Source: Hydrogenophaga sp.
Lineage (GTDB): Bacteria > Pseudomonadota > Gammaproteobacteria > Burkholderiales > Burkholderiaceae_C
DNA: 64,000 nucleotides
NCBI RefSeq assembly: GCF_011772445.1
Contig: NZ_WVZN01000016.1
Span: 1 to 64,000, forward strand
Reading direction: 5' to 3'
Shown here: positions 27,901 to 38,400 of the stretch, piece by piece
Layout of the letters: each line of letters starts with the position of its first letter
How positions within the stretch are numbered: the first letter of the stretch is position 1
Made by a program: the position numbers and the translations under genes
The notes under the pieces: generated by a model
The model's database searches: none
Told to the model about the DNA's origin: nothing
Seen by the model: only the letters and a program-made list of their open reading frames with translations

Positions 27901-28869
27901 ATGAGCCTGCTGCAAGTCAAGAACCTCGTCGTCGAATTCCCCACGCGCCGCGGCACCCTGCGCGCGCTCGACGACATCTCCTTCGACATCGCGCCCGGCG
28001 AGATCCTGGGCGTGGTCGGCGAGTCCGGCGCCGGCAAGTCGCTCACGGGCGCCGCCATCATCGGCCTGCTGGAGCCGCCCGGGCGCATCGCCTCCGGGCA
28101 GGTGTTGCTCGAAGGCCAGCGCATCGACAACCTGCCACACGAGAAGATGCGCCGCATCCGCGGACGCAAGATCGGCGCGATCTTCCAGGACCCGCTGACC
28201 TCGCTGAACCCGCTCTACTCGGTGGGCCGCCAGCTGACCGAGACCATCATCACCCACCTGCCGGTGAGCGCGGCCGAAGCGCGCGAACGCGCGATCCAGT
28301 TGCTGCGCGACACCGGCATCCCGGCGGCCGAGCAGCGCATCGACCACTACCCGCACCAGTTCAGCGGCGGCATGCGCCAGCGCGTGGTCATCGCGCTGGC
28401 GCTGGCGGCCGAGCCCCAGCTCATCGTCGCCGACGAGCCCACCACCGCGCTGGACGTGTCCATCCAGGCGCAGATCATCACGCTGCTCAAGCGCCTCTGC
28501 AAACAGCGCGGCGCGGCCGTCATGCTGATCACGCACGACATGGGCGTGATCGCCGAGACCTGCGACCGCGTGGCCGTGATGTACGCCGGGCGCATCGCCG
28601 AGATCGGCCCCGTGCACGAGGTGATCAACCACCCGGCCCACCCTTACACCCGTGGCCTGATGGCCTGCATCCCCGACATGACGCAAGAGCGCGAGCGCCT
28701 GCACCAGATCGACGGCGCCATGCCGCGCCTCAACGCGATCCCCAAAGGTTGCGCCTACAACCCGCGCTGCGAGCGCGTGTTCGACCGCTGTTACGTGGAT
28801 CGCCCCGAGCTCATGGACGCCGGCGCCACGCGCGCGGCCTGCTGGCTGCAACAGGGAGCCGCTGCATGA
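27901..28869 (+). CDS. peptide-type ABC transporter ATP-binding protein (DppD-like)
   Basis: A 322-residue ATPase. Walker A is GESGAGKS, the signature FSGGMRQR, Walker B LIVADEP and the H-loop ITHD. The C-terminal oligopeptide/dipeptide extension has clustered cysteines ([15 protein letters not shown]) typical of DppD/OppD, which in relatives binds an iron-sulfur cluster. The ATG at 27901 follows the permease stop by two bases. It acts as a heterodimer with the next gene product. Confidence 0.95.
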   Translation: MSLLQVKNLVVEFPTRRGTLRALDDISFDIAPGEILGVVGESGAGKSLTGAAIIGLLEPPGRIASGQVLLEGQRIDNLPHEKMRRIRGRKIGAIFQDPLTSLNPLYSVGRQLTETIITHLPVSAAEARERAIQLLRDTGIPAAEQRIDHYPHQFSGGMRQRVVIALALAAEPQLIVADEPTTALDVSIQAQIITLLKRLCKQRGAAVMLITHDMGVIAETCDRVAVMYAGRIAEIGPVHEVINHPAHPYTRGLMACIPDMTQERERLHQIDGAMPRLNAIPKGCAYNPRCERVFDRCYVDRPELMDAGATRAACWLQQGAAA

Positions 28870-29882
28870 GCGCCGTGTTGCAACAGGACGCCGCGCCCCT
28901 GGTGCGCGCCACCGACCTGGCCAAGACCTTCGACGTCTCGCCGCCCTGGCTCAACCGCGTGCTCGAACGCAAGCCGCGCCAGTTGCTGCGTGCGGTGGAC
29001 GGCGTGAGCTTCGACATCCCGCGCGGCCAAACCTTGGCGCTGGTGGGCGAGTCGGGCTGTGGCAAGAGCACCGTGGCGCGGCTGCTGGTGGGCCTGTACG
29101 AGCCCACGCGTGGCGGCTTCCAGTTCGACCAGCAGGACGCCCACGCGGCCTTCAAGACACCCGCCGGGCGGGTGCTGCGCCGGCGCATCCAGATGATCTT
29201 CCAGGACCCGTACGCGAGCCTGAACCCGCGCTGGCGCGTGGAGGACATCATCGCCGAGCCCTTGCGCGAGCACGAGATCGAAACCGATCCCCTGAAGCTG
29301 CGCGAGCGCGTGGAAGACCTGCTGCGCTCGGTGGGGCTGAGCCCGCACGACAGCCTGAAGTACCCGCACCAGTTCAGCGGCGGTCAGCGCCAGCGCATCT
29401 CCATCGCGCGCGCCCTGGCCACGCAGCCGGACTTCCTCGTCTGCGACGAACCGACCAGCGCGCTGGACGTGTCGGTGCAGGCGCAAGTGCTCAACATCAT
29501 GAAGGACCTGCAGCGCCAGCGCGGGCTGACCTACCTGTTCATCAGCCACAACCTGGCCGTGGTGCGCCACGTGAGCGACCAGGTGGGTGTGATGTACCTG
29601 GGCCGGCTGGTGGAACTGGCGCCCAAGCGAACCCTGTTCGAAAGCCCGCGCCATCCCTACACGCGCATGCTGCTCGATGCGATCCCGAAGATGCACGACA
29701 CCGGCAAGGCGCGAACGCCGGTGCAAGGCGAGGTGCCCAACCCCTTGAACCCCCCGAGCGGCTGCGCCTTCAATCCGCGCTGCCCGCACGCCAACGACCG
29801 CTGCCGCAACGAGCGCCCCGCGCTGCTGGACATCGGCGGCATCCGCATCGCCTGCCACGCGGTGGAGGAAGGGCGGATCTGA
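28866..29882 (+). CDS. peptide-type ABC transporter ATP-binding protein (DppF-like)
   Basis: A 338-residue ATPase with Walker A GESGCGKS, signature FSGGQRQR, Walker B LVCDEP and the C-terminal cysteine extension ([15 protein letters not shown]). Its start overlaps the previous stop (ATGA). It completes a full transporter: two binding proteins, two permeases and two ATPases. It is convergent with hexR, 7 bp apart. Confidence 0.95.
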   Translation: MSAVLQQDAAPLVRATDLAKTFDVSPPWLNRVLERKPRQLLRAVDGVSFDIPRGQTLALVGESGCGKSTVARLLVGLYEPTRGGFQFDQQDAHAAFKTPAGRVLRRRIQMIFQDPYASLNPRWRVEDIIAEPLREHEIETDPLKLRERVEDLLRSVGLSPHDSLKYPHQFSGGQRQRISIARALATQPDFLVCDEPTSALDVSVQAQVLNIMKDLQRQRGLTYLFISHNLAVVRHVSDQVGVMYLGRLVELAPKRTLFESPRHPYTRMLLDAIPKMHDTGKARTPVQGEVPNPLNPPSGCAFNPRCPHANDRCRNERPALLDIGGIRIACHAVEEGRI

Positions 29883-29889
29883 GCGAGGC

Positions 29890-30738
29890 TCAGGCGTACC
29901 GCTTGTTGCGCAGGTTGTTCTTCATCTCGCGCAACAGCGGCTGCAGTTTCGTGCCGCCGATGCGCAGCGCCAGGCAGGTGGCCATGATGTCGATCACCAT
30001 CAGGTGCATCAGCCGCGAGGTCATGGGGCTGTAGCGGTCGTAGCCTTCGGGGTGGTCGGCAGCCAGGTGGATGTGGCCGGCCTGCGCCAGCGGCGAGCCG
30101 CTGGTGGTGATGGTGATGACCGTGGCGCCGTGGCGGCGCGCGATGTCGGCCGCGTCCATCAGGTCGCGCGTGCGGCCCGAATTCGACACGATCACCAGGC
30201 AGTCGCCCGCGCTCAACAGCGACGCACCCATCACCTGCATGTGGCCGTCGCTGTAGGCCACCGCGTTGATGCCCAGGCGGAAGAACTTGTGCTGAGCGTC
30301 CTGCGCCACGATGCCCGAGTTGCCGGCGCCATAGAACTCGATACGGCCCTTGCCCTTCCACGTCGCCATGAGCGCGTCCACCGCGCGCTCGATCGCGTGG
30401 TGCGAGGCGTCGTTGCGGTACTTGAGGAAGGCCGCCACCGTGTTGTCGATGAGCTTGACCATCACGTCGCCGGTCTTGTCGTCGGCGTCCACGCTGCGGT
30501 GGATGAAGGGCACGCCCTCGCTCACCGTGCCAGCCAGCTTGAGCTTGAAGTCCGACAGGCCGTCGTAGCCCATGCTGCGGCAGAAACGCACCACGGTGGG
30601 CTTGCTCACGTGGGCGCGCTCGGCGAGCTCGCTCACGGGCAGGCTCGCAAAGCTGCGGGGGTCTTGCAGCACCAGCTTGGCCACGCGCTGTTCGGCCGGG
30701 GCGAGCGAGGGCAGCGAGGCCTTGATGCGGTCGAGCAT
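29890..30738 (-). CDS. hexR: RpiR-family regulator HexR
   Basis: A 282-residue transcription factor with an N-terminal HTH_6 domain (AERAHVSKPTVVRFCRSMGY, about residues 40-59) and a C-terminal SIS sugar-phosphate-binding domain (GAGNSGIVAQDAQHK, IVSNSGRT). HexR proteins repress central carbon genes and respond to 2-keto-3-deoxy-6-phosphogluconate (family knowledge). It is divergent from transaldolase, with a HexR-type operator in the 63-bp gap, which supports the specific name. Confidence 0.9.
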   Translation of the reverse strand: MLDRIKASLPSLAPAEQRVAKLVLQDPRSFASLPVSELAERAHVSKPTVVRFCRSMGYDGLSDFKLKLAGTVSEGVPFIHRSVDADDKTGDVMVKLIDNTVAAFLKYRNDASHHAIERAVDALMATWKGKGRIEFYGAGNSGIVAQDAQHKFFRLGINAVAYSDGHMQVMGASLLSAGDCLVIVSNSGRTRDLMDAADIARRHGATVITITTSGSPLAQAGHIHLAADHPEGYDRYSPMTSRLMHLMVIDIMATCLALRIGGTKLQPLLREMKNNLRNKRYA

Positions 30739-30764
30739 GGCGTGTTACCCAATGGTCCGAAGGG

Positions 30765-30795
30765 TTGAAATTTTATTACCACCGCGGGCGATAAT
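30765..30795 (+). promoter_or_regulatory. tal promoter overlapped by HexR-like operator
   Basis: TGAAATTTTATTACC (30766-30780) matches 13 of 15 positions of the palindromic HexR-type motif TGTAATTTTATTACA as I remember it. It covers the putative -35 (TTGAAA, 30765-30770) of tal. The -10 GATAAT is at 30790-30795, 6 nt before the tal ATG; the 19-nt spacer is long. Binding here would block tal and could also autoregulate hexR. Confidence 0.62.
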
Positions 30796-30801
30796 CCGCC
30801 C

Positions 30802-31743
30802 ATGAACCAGCTCGACGCCCTCAAACAGTTCACCACCGTGGTCGCCGACACCGGCGACTTCAGGCAACTGGCGGCCTACGCTCCCCGGGACGCCACCACC
30901 AACCCTTCGCTCATCCTCAAGGCGGTGCAGAAGTCCGACTACGCGCCGCTGCTGGCCGAGGCAATCGCGCGGCACGGGGCGACCGACAAGGTGGAGTTGA
31001 TGAACCGGCTGCTGGTGCGCTTCGGCGTCGAGATCCTGAAGCTCATTCCCGGGCGCGTGTCCACCGAGGTCGACGCGCGCCTGAGCTTCGACACCGAGGC
31101 CACGCTGGAACGCGCGCGCCGGCTGATCGCCCTGTACCGGGCCGAGGGCGTGGACAGCGACCGCGTGCTGATCAAGATCGCGGCCACCTGGGAGGGCATC
31201 CGCGCGGCCGAGCAACTCGAGCGCGAGGGCATCCACTGCAACCTCACGCTGCTGTTCTCCTTCCCCCAGGCCGTGGCCTGCGGCCAGGCGGGTGTGCGAC
31301 TCATCTCACCCTTCGTGGGCCGCATCTACGACTGGTACAAGAAGCAGGCCGGCGCGCAGTGGGACGAATCGGCCAACGCTGGCGCGAACGATCCGGGCGT
31401 GCGCTCGGTGCGCCGCATCTTCGAGTTCTACAAGCGCCATGGCATCGCCACCGAGGTCATGGGCGCGAGCTTCCGCAACGTCGGGCAGATCACCGCGCTC
31501 GCGGGCTGCGACTTGCTCACCATCAGCCCCGAACTGCTCGCGCAACTCGCCGCGAGCGAGGCACCACTGACGCGCGCGCTCGACACCGAGTCGGCGAAGC
31601 GCCTCGACATCGCACCGGTGCGCTACGACGAGGCGGGTTTCCGCTACGCGCTGAACGAGGACGCGATGGCCACCGAGAAGCTCGCCGAGGGCATCCGCGC
31701 CTTCGCGGCCGATACCGTCAAGCTGGAAGCGCTGATGGTCTGA
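30802..31743 (+). CDS. tal: transaldolase
   Basis: A 313-residue class 1 transaldolase of the pentose phosphate pathway, transferring a dihydroxyacetone unit through a Schiff base. The active-site lysine is Lys125 in [24 protein letters not shown] and the TTNPSL N-terminal motif are typical of TalB. No Shine-Dalgarno is present. The -10 box sits 6 nt from the ATG, suggesting leaderless translation. It is followed by a shared terminator. Confidence 0.97.
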   Translation: MNQLDALKQFTTVVADTGDFRQLAAYAPRDATTNPSLILKAVQKSDYAPLLAEAIARHGATDKVELMNRLLVRFGVEILKLIPGRVSTEVDARLSFDTEATLERARRLIALYRAEGVDSDRVLIKIAATWEGIRAAEQLEREGIHCNLTLLFSFPQAVACGQAGVRLISPFVGRIYDWYKKQAGAQWDESANAGANDPGVRSVRRIFEFYKRHGIATEVMGASFRNVGQITALAGCDLLTISPELLAQLAASEAPLTRALDTESAKRLDIAPVRYDEAGFRYALNEDAMATEKLAEGIRAFAADTVKLEALMV

Positions 31744-31770
31744 GCGCCGACAGGCAGGCGCCCAAAAGAA

Positions 31771-31798
31771 AAACCCCGCGATCACTCGCGGGGTTTTT
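31771..31798. terminator. bidirectional terminator between tal and groEL
   Basis: A 10-bp perfect stem (AAACCCCGCG with CGCGGGGTTT), a 6-nt loop, and T-runs on both strands. It ends tal transcription and, on the minus strand, groESL. A second hairpin (GGAGCG/CGCTCC, 31810-31828) lies on the groEL side of the 136-bp gap. Confidence 0.92.
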
Positions 31799-31934
31799 CT
31801 TTGCAGCTGTAGGAGCGCCAACAACGCTCCAACGACGCCGCCAGAGGCGCCAGGCCAAGGCGCAAGGGCGCAGACAGTGGCAGCGCCACGGCAAGCCCTT
31901 GCAACGCCGGCATGGCGTCTCTGGCAAGGAGCAA

Positions 31935-33593
<1,659 letters not shown>

Positions 33594-33614
33594 CTACAAA
33601 TCAGGGGGAGGGGA

Positions 33615-33905
33615 TTACTTCACGACGACCGCAAACAGGTCGTCTTCCTTCATGACGAGCAGCTCGTCGCCGTCGACCTTGACGGTCTGGCCGCTGTACT
33701 TGCCGAACAGGACGCGGTCGCCGACCTTGACGGTCAGTGCCCTGATCTCGCCCTTGTCGTTGGTCTTGCCCGGGCCCACGGCCAGGACTTCGCCCTGGTC
33801 GGGTTTCTCGGCAGCGGCATCGGGGATGACGATGCCCGAGGCGGTTTTGGTTTCGCTGTCCACGCGCTTGACGATCACGCGGTCGCCGAGAGGCTGAAGT
33901 TTCAT
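33615..33905 (-). CDS. groS: co-chaperonin GroES
   Basis: The 96-residue lid of the GroEL chamber, starting [16 protein letters not shown], with the mobile loop around [17 protein letters not shown] lies before the ATG. It is the first gene of the groESL operon and lies about 80 bp downstream of the CIRCE element. Confidence 0.98.
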   Translation of the reverse strand: MKLQPLGDRVIVKRVDSETKTASGIVIPDAAAEKPDQGEVLAVGPGKTNDKGEIRALTVKVGDRVLFGKYSGQTVKVDGDELLVMKEDDLFAVVVK

Positions 33906-33981
33906 TGCATCTCCTGAATGGAAAAGAGGGCTAGGGGAAAAAAGGGGGCCCTGGCGCTGAGCCGGGGCACGGGCGCGGATG

Positions 33982-34008
33982 TTAGCACTCAGCGCCAGCG
34001 AGTGCTAA
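33982..34008. promoter_or_regulatory. CIRCE element (HrcA operator)
   Basis: TTAGCACTC-N9-GAGTGCTAA is an exact match to the CIRCE consensus with the canonical 9-nt spacer. It lies between the predicted promoter and groES, so HrcA would block groESL transcription. hrcA itself is not in the window. Confidence 0.97.
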
Positions 34009-34037
34009 TGATGGAGACAGGCGCCGGGATTTTCAAG
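34009..34037 (-). promoter_or_regulatory. sigma32-like heat-shock promoter of groESL
   Basis: On the minus strand CTTGAAA (34037 to 34031), 14 nt, then CTCCATCA (34016 to 34009) resembles the sigma32 pattern CTTGAAA-N(11-16)-CCCCATNT. It directly abuts the CIRCE operator, implying dual control by RpoH and HrcA. Confidence 0.7.
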
Positions 34038-34058
34038 GCGGCGCCACACGGGCACCGC

Positions 34059-34820
34059 TCAAAAATGCGCCAGATAGCCCCCGTCCACCGCCACCACCTG
34101 CCCGGTGACGTAGCTGGCCGCGTCCGAGGCCAGGAAGACCGCGGCGGCGGCGATTTCCTCGGGCCGGCCCCAGCGGCCGACGGAGGTGCGCCGCTGCAGC
34201 CAGTCGGCCACGCCGGGGTCGTCCACCATGGCCGCATTGGTTTCGGTGGCGAAGTAACCCGGCGCGATGGCATTGGCCGTGATGCCGTGCGGCCCCAGTT
34301 CGGCCGCCAGCGCGCGGGTCATGGCCTCCAGGCCGCCTTTGCTGGTGGTGTAGGCCGCGTCGCCCGCGCGCGCCAGCGGGCCGGCGATGGAGGTGATGTT
34401 GATCAGGCGGCCGTGGCCCTGGCGCCGCATGGGCTCGCTGGCTTCGCGGCAGAGGTGCCAGGCGGCCACCAGGTTGGATTCCAGCATCTCGCGCAGGGCC
34501 TGCGCGGGCAGGGCCTGCAGCGGCTCGCGGCGGCGCTGGCCCACGGCGTTGACCACGATGTCGAGCCGGCCGTCCACGGCCAGCACGCGCGCGATGGCCG
34601 CGCGGGTGGCGGCGTGGTCGGTCACGTCGAAGGGCAGGGGCCGGGCGTGGCCGATGGTCTCGGCCACGGATTGCAGGGCGGCTTCGTCGCGGCCACCGAG
34701 CCAGACGCGCGCGCCGTGCGCCGCCAGGGCCTGGGCGATGGCCCGGCCCAGTCCCCGCGCGGCGCCGGTGACGAGGGCGGTGCGCGCACCGAGATCGAAC
34801 AGGGTGGCGGGGGACGGCAT
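34059..34820 (-). CDS. SDR family NAD(P)-dependent oxidoreductase
   Basis: A 253-residue classical short-chain dehydrogenase. The nucleotide motif is TGAARGLGRAI (about 18-28), the catalytic Tyr-Lys pair is in YTTSK, Ser is in NITSIAG, and VAVDGG closes the fold. The usual NNAG motif reads NAVGQ. It resembles gluconate 5-dehydrogenase and 3-oxoacyl reductase types, but the substrate cannot be read. It follows the histidine kinase on the same strand by 43 bp. Confidence 0.88.
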   Translation of the reverse strand: MPSPATLFDLGARTALVTGAARGLGRAIAQALAAHGARVWLGGRDEAALQSVAETIGHARPLPFDVTDHAATRAAIARVLAVDGRLDIVVNAVGQRRREPLQALPAQALREMLESNLVAAWHLCREASEPMRRQGHGRLINITSIAGPLARAGDAAYTTSKGGLEAMTRALAAELGPHGITANAIAPGYFATETNAAMVDDPGVADWLQRRTSVGRWGRPEEIAAAAVFLASDAASYVTGQVVAVDGGYLAHF

Positions 34821-34863
34821 GGCCAGGGATTATCCCGGCCGTGCGCGACGGACGCTGCAGCGC

Positions 34864-36888
34864 TCAGGCCGCCAGCGCAGCCATGGCCGAGGCGGTGAAC
34901 TCGGGTGCGTGTTCCTGGCCGTCGAAGGGCAGGGTGAAGTAGAAGGTGCAGCCGCGGCCCGGCGCCGTTTCGCACCAGATGCGGCCTTCGTGACGCTCGA
35001 TGATGCGCTGCGTCAGCGCCAGGCCGGTCCCATTGCCCTCGAAGTCCATCGAGTGGTGCTGGCGCTGGAACATGACGAACAGGTTGTGCGCCTTTTCCAG
35101 GTCGAAGCCCGCGCCGTTGTCGCTGACGTAGAACATGTGTCCGCCCACCGGGTTGACCTTGCAGCCCACCTCGATGCGCGCCTTGGGGTGCTTGCGCGTG
35201 TACTTCACGGCGTTGTCGAGCAGGTTGCCCCAGGCCTGGGCCAGCAGCATGGCATCACCGCGCACCATGGGCAGATCGGGGTCGATCACCCACTCGATCT
35301 GACGTTGCGAGTTCTCCTGGCGCAGGTGCGCCACCACACCGTGCAGCAGCGGGCTCAGCGGCACGGGCTGCGACTCGATGGACACGCGGCCCAGCCGCGC
35401 GTACTCCAGCAATCCCTCGATCATCTGGCTCATGCGCTTGGTCGATTTGCCGATCGACTGCAGGCACTGCTGGACCATGGGGTCGTCGGATTCGCCGAGC
35501 TGCTCGTTGAGCAGGCCGGTGAAGCTCGAGATGTGGCGCAGCGGCGCGCGCAGGTCGTGCGAGACCATGTGCGAGAAGACGTCGAGGTCCTTGTTCGCGG
35601 CCACGAGTTGGCGCGTGCGCTCGGCCACGCGCTTCTCCAGTTCGCGGTTGAGGTCGTTCATGACGTCCTCGAGGTTTTTGGCCGCAGTCATGTCGCGCGT
35701 GATGCATGAGAGCCCGCGCAGTTCGCCCCGCTCGTTGCGCAGCGCGGTCACCACGGAGTGCGCCCAGAAGCGCGAGCCGTCCTCTCGCAGCCGCCAGCCG
35801 CGCGATTCCCACTGGCCGTGCGACTTGGCCAGGCGCAGCACCTGGGCGGGATCGACCTCATCCTCGCCGGCGTTGTCGCTGCTCATCAGCGTCGCGAAGC
35901 TTTGGCCGAGGATCTGCGGGCGCGCGTGGCCATGCAGGCGTTGCGCGCTCTCGGTCCATTCGGTGATGCGGCCGCCATCGTCGACGAAATAGATGCAGTA
36001 GTCCTGCAGCGCGTCCACCATCAGGCGGTAGCGCTGTTCGCTTTCGTACAGCTCGGTGGTGCGCTCCTGCACGCGCTCTTCCAGGTCGCGGTTGGCGTTG
36101 AGCACCAGTTCCTCGGTGCGGCGGCGCTCGCTGATGTCGTGCAGTTCGATGAACAGGCCTTTGACCTCGTCCCCCTGCTGGTCGGGGATGTAGTGGATCT
36201 CGAAGTAGCAGCGCTGGCCCGCGGCGTCCAGGCGCTCGGCCTCGAAGGTCTGGCGCTGGCCACTGAGGGCGGCCGCGACGCGCGGCAGGATTTCGGGCAG
36301 AACGTCGGGGCGGACCACCTCGCTCAGGTGCGAACCCACCATCTGTTCCGGCCGCTTGCCGTAGCGCGCCGCGTGCGCCAGGTTGGCGAAGCGGCACACC
36401 AGGTCCTTGTCGTAGTAGGCCAGGCGCGCGGGGATGCGGTCGGTCACGCCGCGCAGCAGGGTTTCGGTGGGCGATGCGGCGGTGGCCGTCACCGCCACGG
36501 GTTCGGGTGCGGGTACCACCAGGCTGCTGCTGTGCAGGAAGTGGCCGTCGGCATCGAGCACGGCCGAGGAGGTCAGGCGCGCACGGAACACGCTGCCATC
36601 GGCGCGGCGCAGGCTCAGGTCGAGCGTCTGGGGTTCACCGGTCTGGCGCAGCAGGTCCAGGTGCAGGCGCACCTGCTGCTGGCTGCCGTGGTCGGCGGGC
36701 TCGAACACGCCCGGCAGGGCGTGGGCCGGTGCGTCGGCGTGGCCGAGCCAGCGCAGCAGCGTGCCGTTGGCGCGCAGGCATTGCAGCTCGGCATCCAGAG
36801 CCAGCAGCCCGCAAGGTGCATGGTCGAACAGGCCAGGCGCACTGGCGCTCTCGCAGACAGGTCCGGTGAGGGGCAGGTCGATCTCCAT
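34864..36888 (-). CDS. multi-PAS hybrid-free sensor histidine kinase
   Basis: A soluble sensor kinase of 674 residues. There are three PAS-like domains (about 20-125, 145-255 and 285-400) linked by coiled coils (255-285 and 405-435). A HisKA domain follows with the phospho-acceptor His444 in SHDLRAP, then a HATPase_c domain with DNGAGFD and GNGTGLAL. No transmembrane segment or receiver domain is present, and no response regulator is adjacent, so it is an orphan kinase of the phytochrome-like HWE-unrelated group. The ATG at 36888 has CGGAG 5 nt upstream; a longer frame to 37014 crosses the metK terminator. Confidence 0.88.
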   Translation of the reverse strand: MEIDLPLTGPVCESASAPGLFDHAPCGLLALDAELQCLRANGTLLRWLGHADAPAHALPGVFEPADHGSQQQVRLHLDLLRQTGEPQTLDLSLRRADGSVFRARLTSSAVLDADGHFLHSSSLVVPAPEPVAVTATAASPTETLLRGVTDRIPARLAYYDKDLVCRFANLAHAARYGKRPEQMVGSHLSEVVRPDVLPEILPRVAAALSGQRQTFEAERLDAAGQRCYFEIHYIPDQQGDEVKGLFIELHDISERRRTEELVLNANRDLEERVQERTTELYESEQRYRLMVDALQDYCIYFVDDGGRITEWTESAQRLHGHARPQILGQSFATLMSSDNAGEDEVDPAQVLRLAKSHGQWESRGWRLREDGSRFWAHSVVTALRNERGELRGLSCITRDMTAAKNLEDVMNDLNRELEKRVAERTRQLVAANKDLDVFSHMVSHDLRAPLRHISSFTGLLNEQLGESDDPMVQQCLQSIGKSTKRMSQMIEGLLEYARLGRVSIESQPVPLSPLLHGVVAHLRQENSQRQIEWVIDPDLPMVRGDAMLLAQAWGNLLDNAVKYTRKHPKARIEVGCKVNPVGGHMFYVSDNGAGFDLEKAHNLFVMFQRQHHSMDFEGNGTGLALTQRIIERHEGRIWCETAPGRGCTFYFTLPFDGQEHAPEFTASAMAALAA

Positions 36889-37015
36889 GGGGGCTCCGTA
36901 CGGTTCGGGCAAACAGCCGGCAAAAGGGCTCTTGCGGTGGATATCGGACGCCGAACGGAAAAATTCAGCCAGCCCGCCGAGCAATAGCGGGGTGTTTCCA
37001 GCGCATTTCTGCACG

Positions 37016-37047
37016 AAAAAGCCCCGCGGGCTCTCGCCGGCGGGGCT
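37016..37047 (-). terminator. terminator after metK
   Basis: An 8-bp stem (AGCCCCGC with GCGGGGCT), followed on the minus strand by TTTTT. It lies 20 bp past the metK stop and separates metK from the histidine kinase. The 131-bp gap between the two genes otherwise shows no clear promoter. Confidence 0.85.
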
Positions 37048-37066
37048 GGGCGTGGAGTGTTTCGAC

Positions 37067-38251
37067 TTACTTCAGACCCGCGGCGGCACGCAGCGCCTGC
37101 GCCTTGTCCGTCTTTTCCCAGCTGAACTCGGGCTCTTCGCGGCCGAAGTGGCCATAAGCCGCGGTCTTGCCGTAGATGGGGCGCAGCAGGTCCAGCATCT
37201 GGATGATGCCTTTCGGGCGCAGGTCGAAGTGCTCCTGCACGAGCTTGGCGATCTGCTCGTCGGGGATCACGCCGGTGCCCTCGGTGTAGACCGTGATGTT
37301 CATGGGCCGTGCCACGCCGATGGCGTAGGCGACCTGGATCTGGCACTGGCGCGCCAGGCCGGCCGCGACGATGTTCTTGGCCACGTAGCGCGCCGCATAG
37401 GCGGCCGAGCGGTCGACCTTGGACGGGTCCTTGCCCGAGAACGCGCCGCCGCCGTGCGGGCCGGCGCCGCCGTAGGTGTCCACGATGATCTTGCGCCCCG
37501 TCAGGCCGCAGTCGCCCTGCGGGCCGCCGATGACGAAGCGGCCGGTGGGGTTGATCAGGTACTTGGTGTCCTTGAGCCACTCCTTGGGCAGCACCGGCTT
37601 GATGATCTCCTCGATGATGGCTTCGTTGAAGCTGGCCTTCATCTTGGTGGGCGTCTCGCTCTGGTCGGGCGAGTGCTGGGTGGAGAGCACCACGGTGTCG
37701 ATGCTGTGCGGCTTGCCGTCGACGTAGCGCATGGTCACCTGGCTCTTGGCATCGGGGCGCAGGAAGGGCAGGCGGCCGTCCTTTCGCAGCTGGGCCTGGC
37801 GTTCCACGAGGCGGTGCGCGTAGTAGATGGGCGCCGGCATGAGCTCGGGCGTCTCGTCGCAGGCGTAGCCGAACATCATGCCCTGGTCGCCGGCGCCGGT
37901 GTTCAGGTGGTCGTCGGAGGCGTGGTCCACGCCCTGGGCGATGTCGTTGGACTGCTTGTCGTAGCAGACCATGACCGCGCAGCCCTTGTAGTCGATGCCG
38001 TACTCGGTGTTGTCGTAGCCGATGCGCTTGATGGTGTCGCGCGCGACCTGGATGTAGTCGACGTGGGCGTTGGTGGTGATCTCGCCGGCCAGCACCACGA
38101 GTCCGGTGTTGGTCAGGGTTTCCGCGGCCACGCGGCTGCGCGGGTCCTGTTCGAAGATCGCATCGAGGATGGCGTCGGAAATCTGGTCCGCCACCTTGTC
38201 GGGGTGGCCTTCGGACACGGATTCGGACGTGAAGAGGAAATCGCTCGCCAT
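37067..38251 (-). CDS. metK: S-adenosylmethionine synthase
   Basis: Makes SAM from methionine and ATP in the cytoplasm. It has 394 residues, with [13 protein letters not shown] at the N-terminus, [12 protein letters not shown] and [16 protein letters not shown] as the family signatures. AGGAG lies 7 nt before the ATG. It has its own terminator and a leader of about 108 nt from a TAGAAT box, longer than most leaders here. Confidence 0.98.
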   Translation of the reverse strand: MASDFLFTSESVSEGHPDKVADQISDAILDAIFEQDPRSRVAAETLTNTGLVVLAGEITTNAHVDYIQVARDTIKRIGYDNTEYGIDYKGCAVMVCYDKQSNDIAQGVDHASDDHLNTGAGDQGMMFGYACDETPELMPAPIYYAHRLVERQAQLRKDGRLPFLRPDAKSQVTMRYVDGKPHSIDTVVLSTQHSPDQSETPTKMKASFNEAIIEEIIKPVLPKEWLKDTKYLINPTGRFVIGGPQGDCGLTGRKIIVDTYGGAGPHGGGAFSGKDPSKVDRSAAYAARYVAKNIVAAGLARQCQIQVAYAIGVARPMNITVYTEGTGVIPDEQIAKLVQEHFDLRPKGIIQMLDLLRPIYGKTAAYGHFGREEPEFSWEKTDKAQALRAAAGLK

Positions 38252-38371
38252 TTAAACTCCTGAGGTTTGTCGGATCGGCGTTGCCGGTCTGTCAGAAGTC
38301 GGCGAACGCTTTAGCGGTATTTGTGAATCGCCCCGCAATCAGTTCATCAACTCGGCGATCCGGCGATTCTA
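38252..38371 (-). promoter_or_regulatory. metK promoter and structured leader
   Basis: TAGAAT (38371 to 38366) is the likely -10 box; no good -35 is seen. The leader can form several hairpins: AGTT-GATG-AACT, a GGCGA...TCGCC arm enclosing CGCT/AGCG, and a long-range pairing of CGGATCG (38362 to 38356) with CGATCCG (38277 to 38271) just before the Shine-Dalgarno. The outer stem overlaps the predicted start site, so its transcription is uncertain. I recognise no known SAM riboswitch class. Confidence 0.4.
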
Positions 38372-38400
38372 GTGCAGCCGGCCGCGCTGGCAGCCCCACC

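Noticed and set aside
34031..34058. A small coding gene between groES and the SDR
   Set aside because: The interval holds only the heat-shock promoter and SDR stop region; no start with ribosome site and no coding signal.
38252..38371. A known SAM riboswitch before metK
   Set aside because: I could not match the conserved cores of SAM-I, SAM-II or SAH classes; only generic hairpins are seen.
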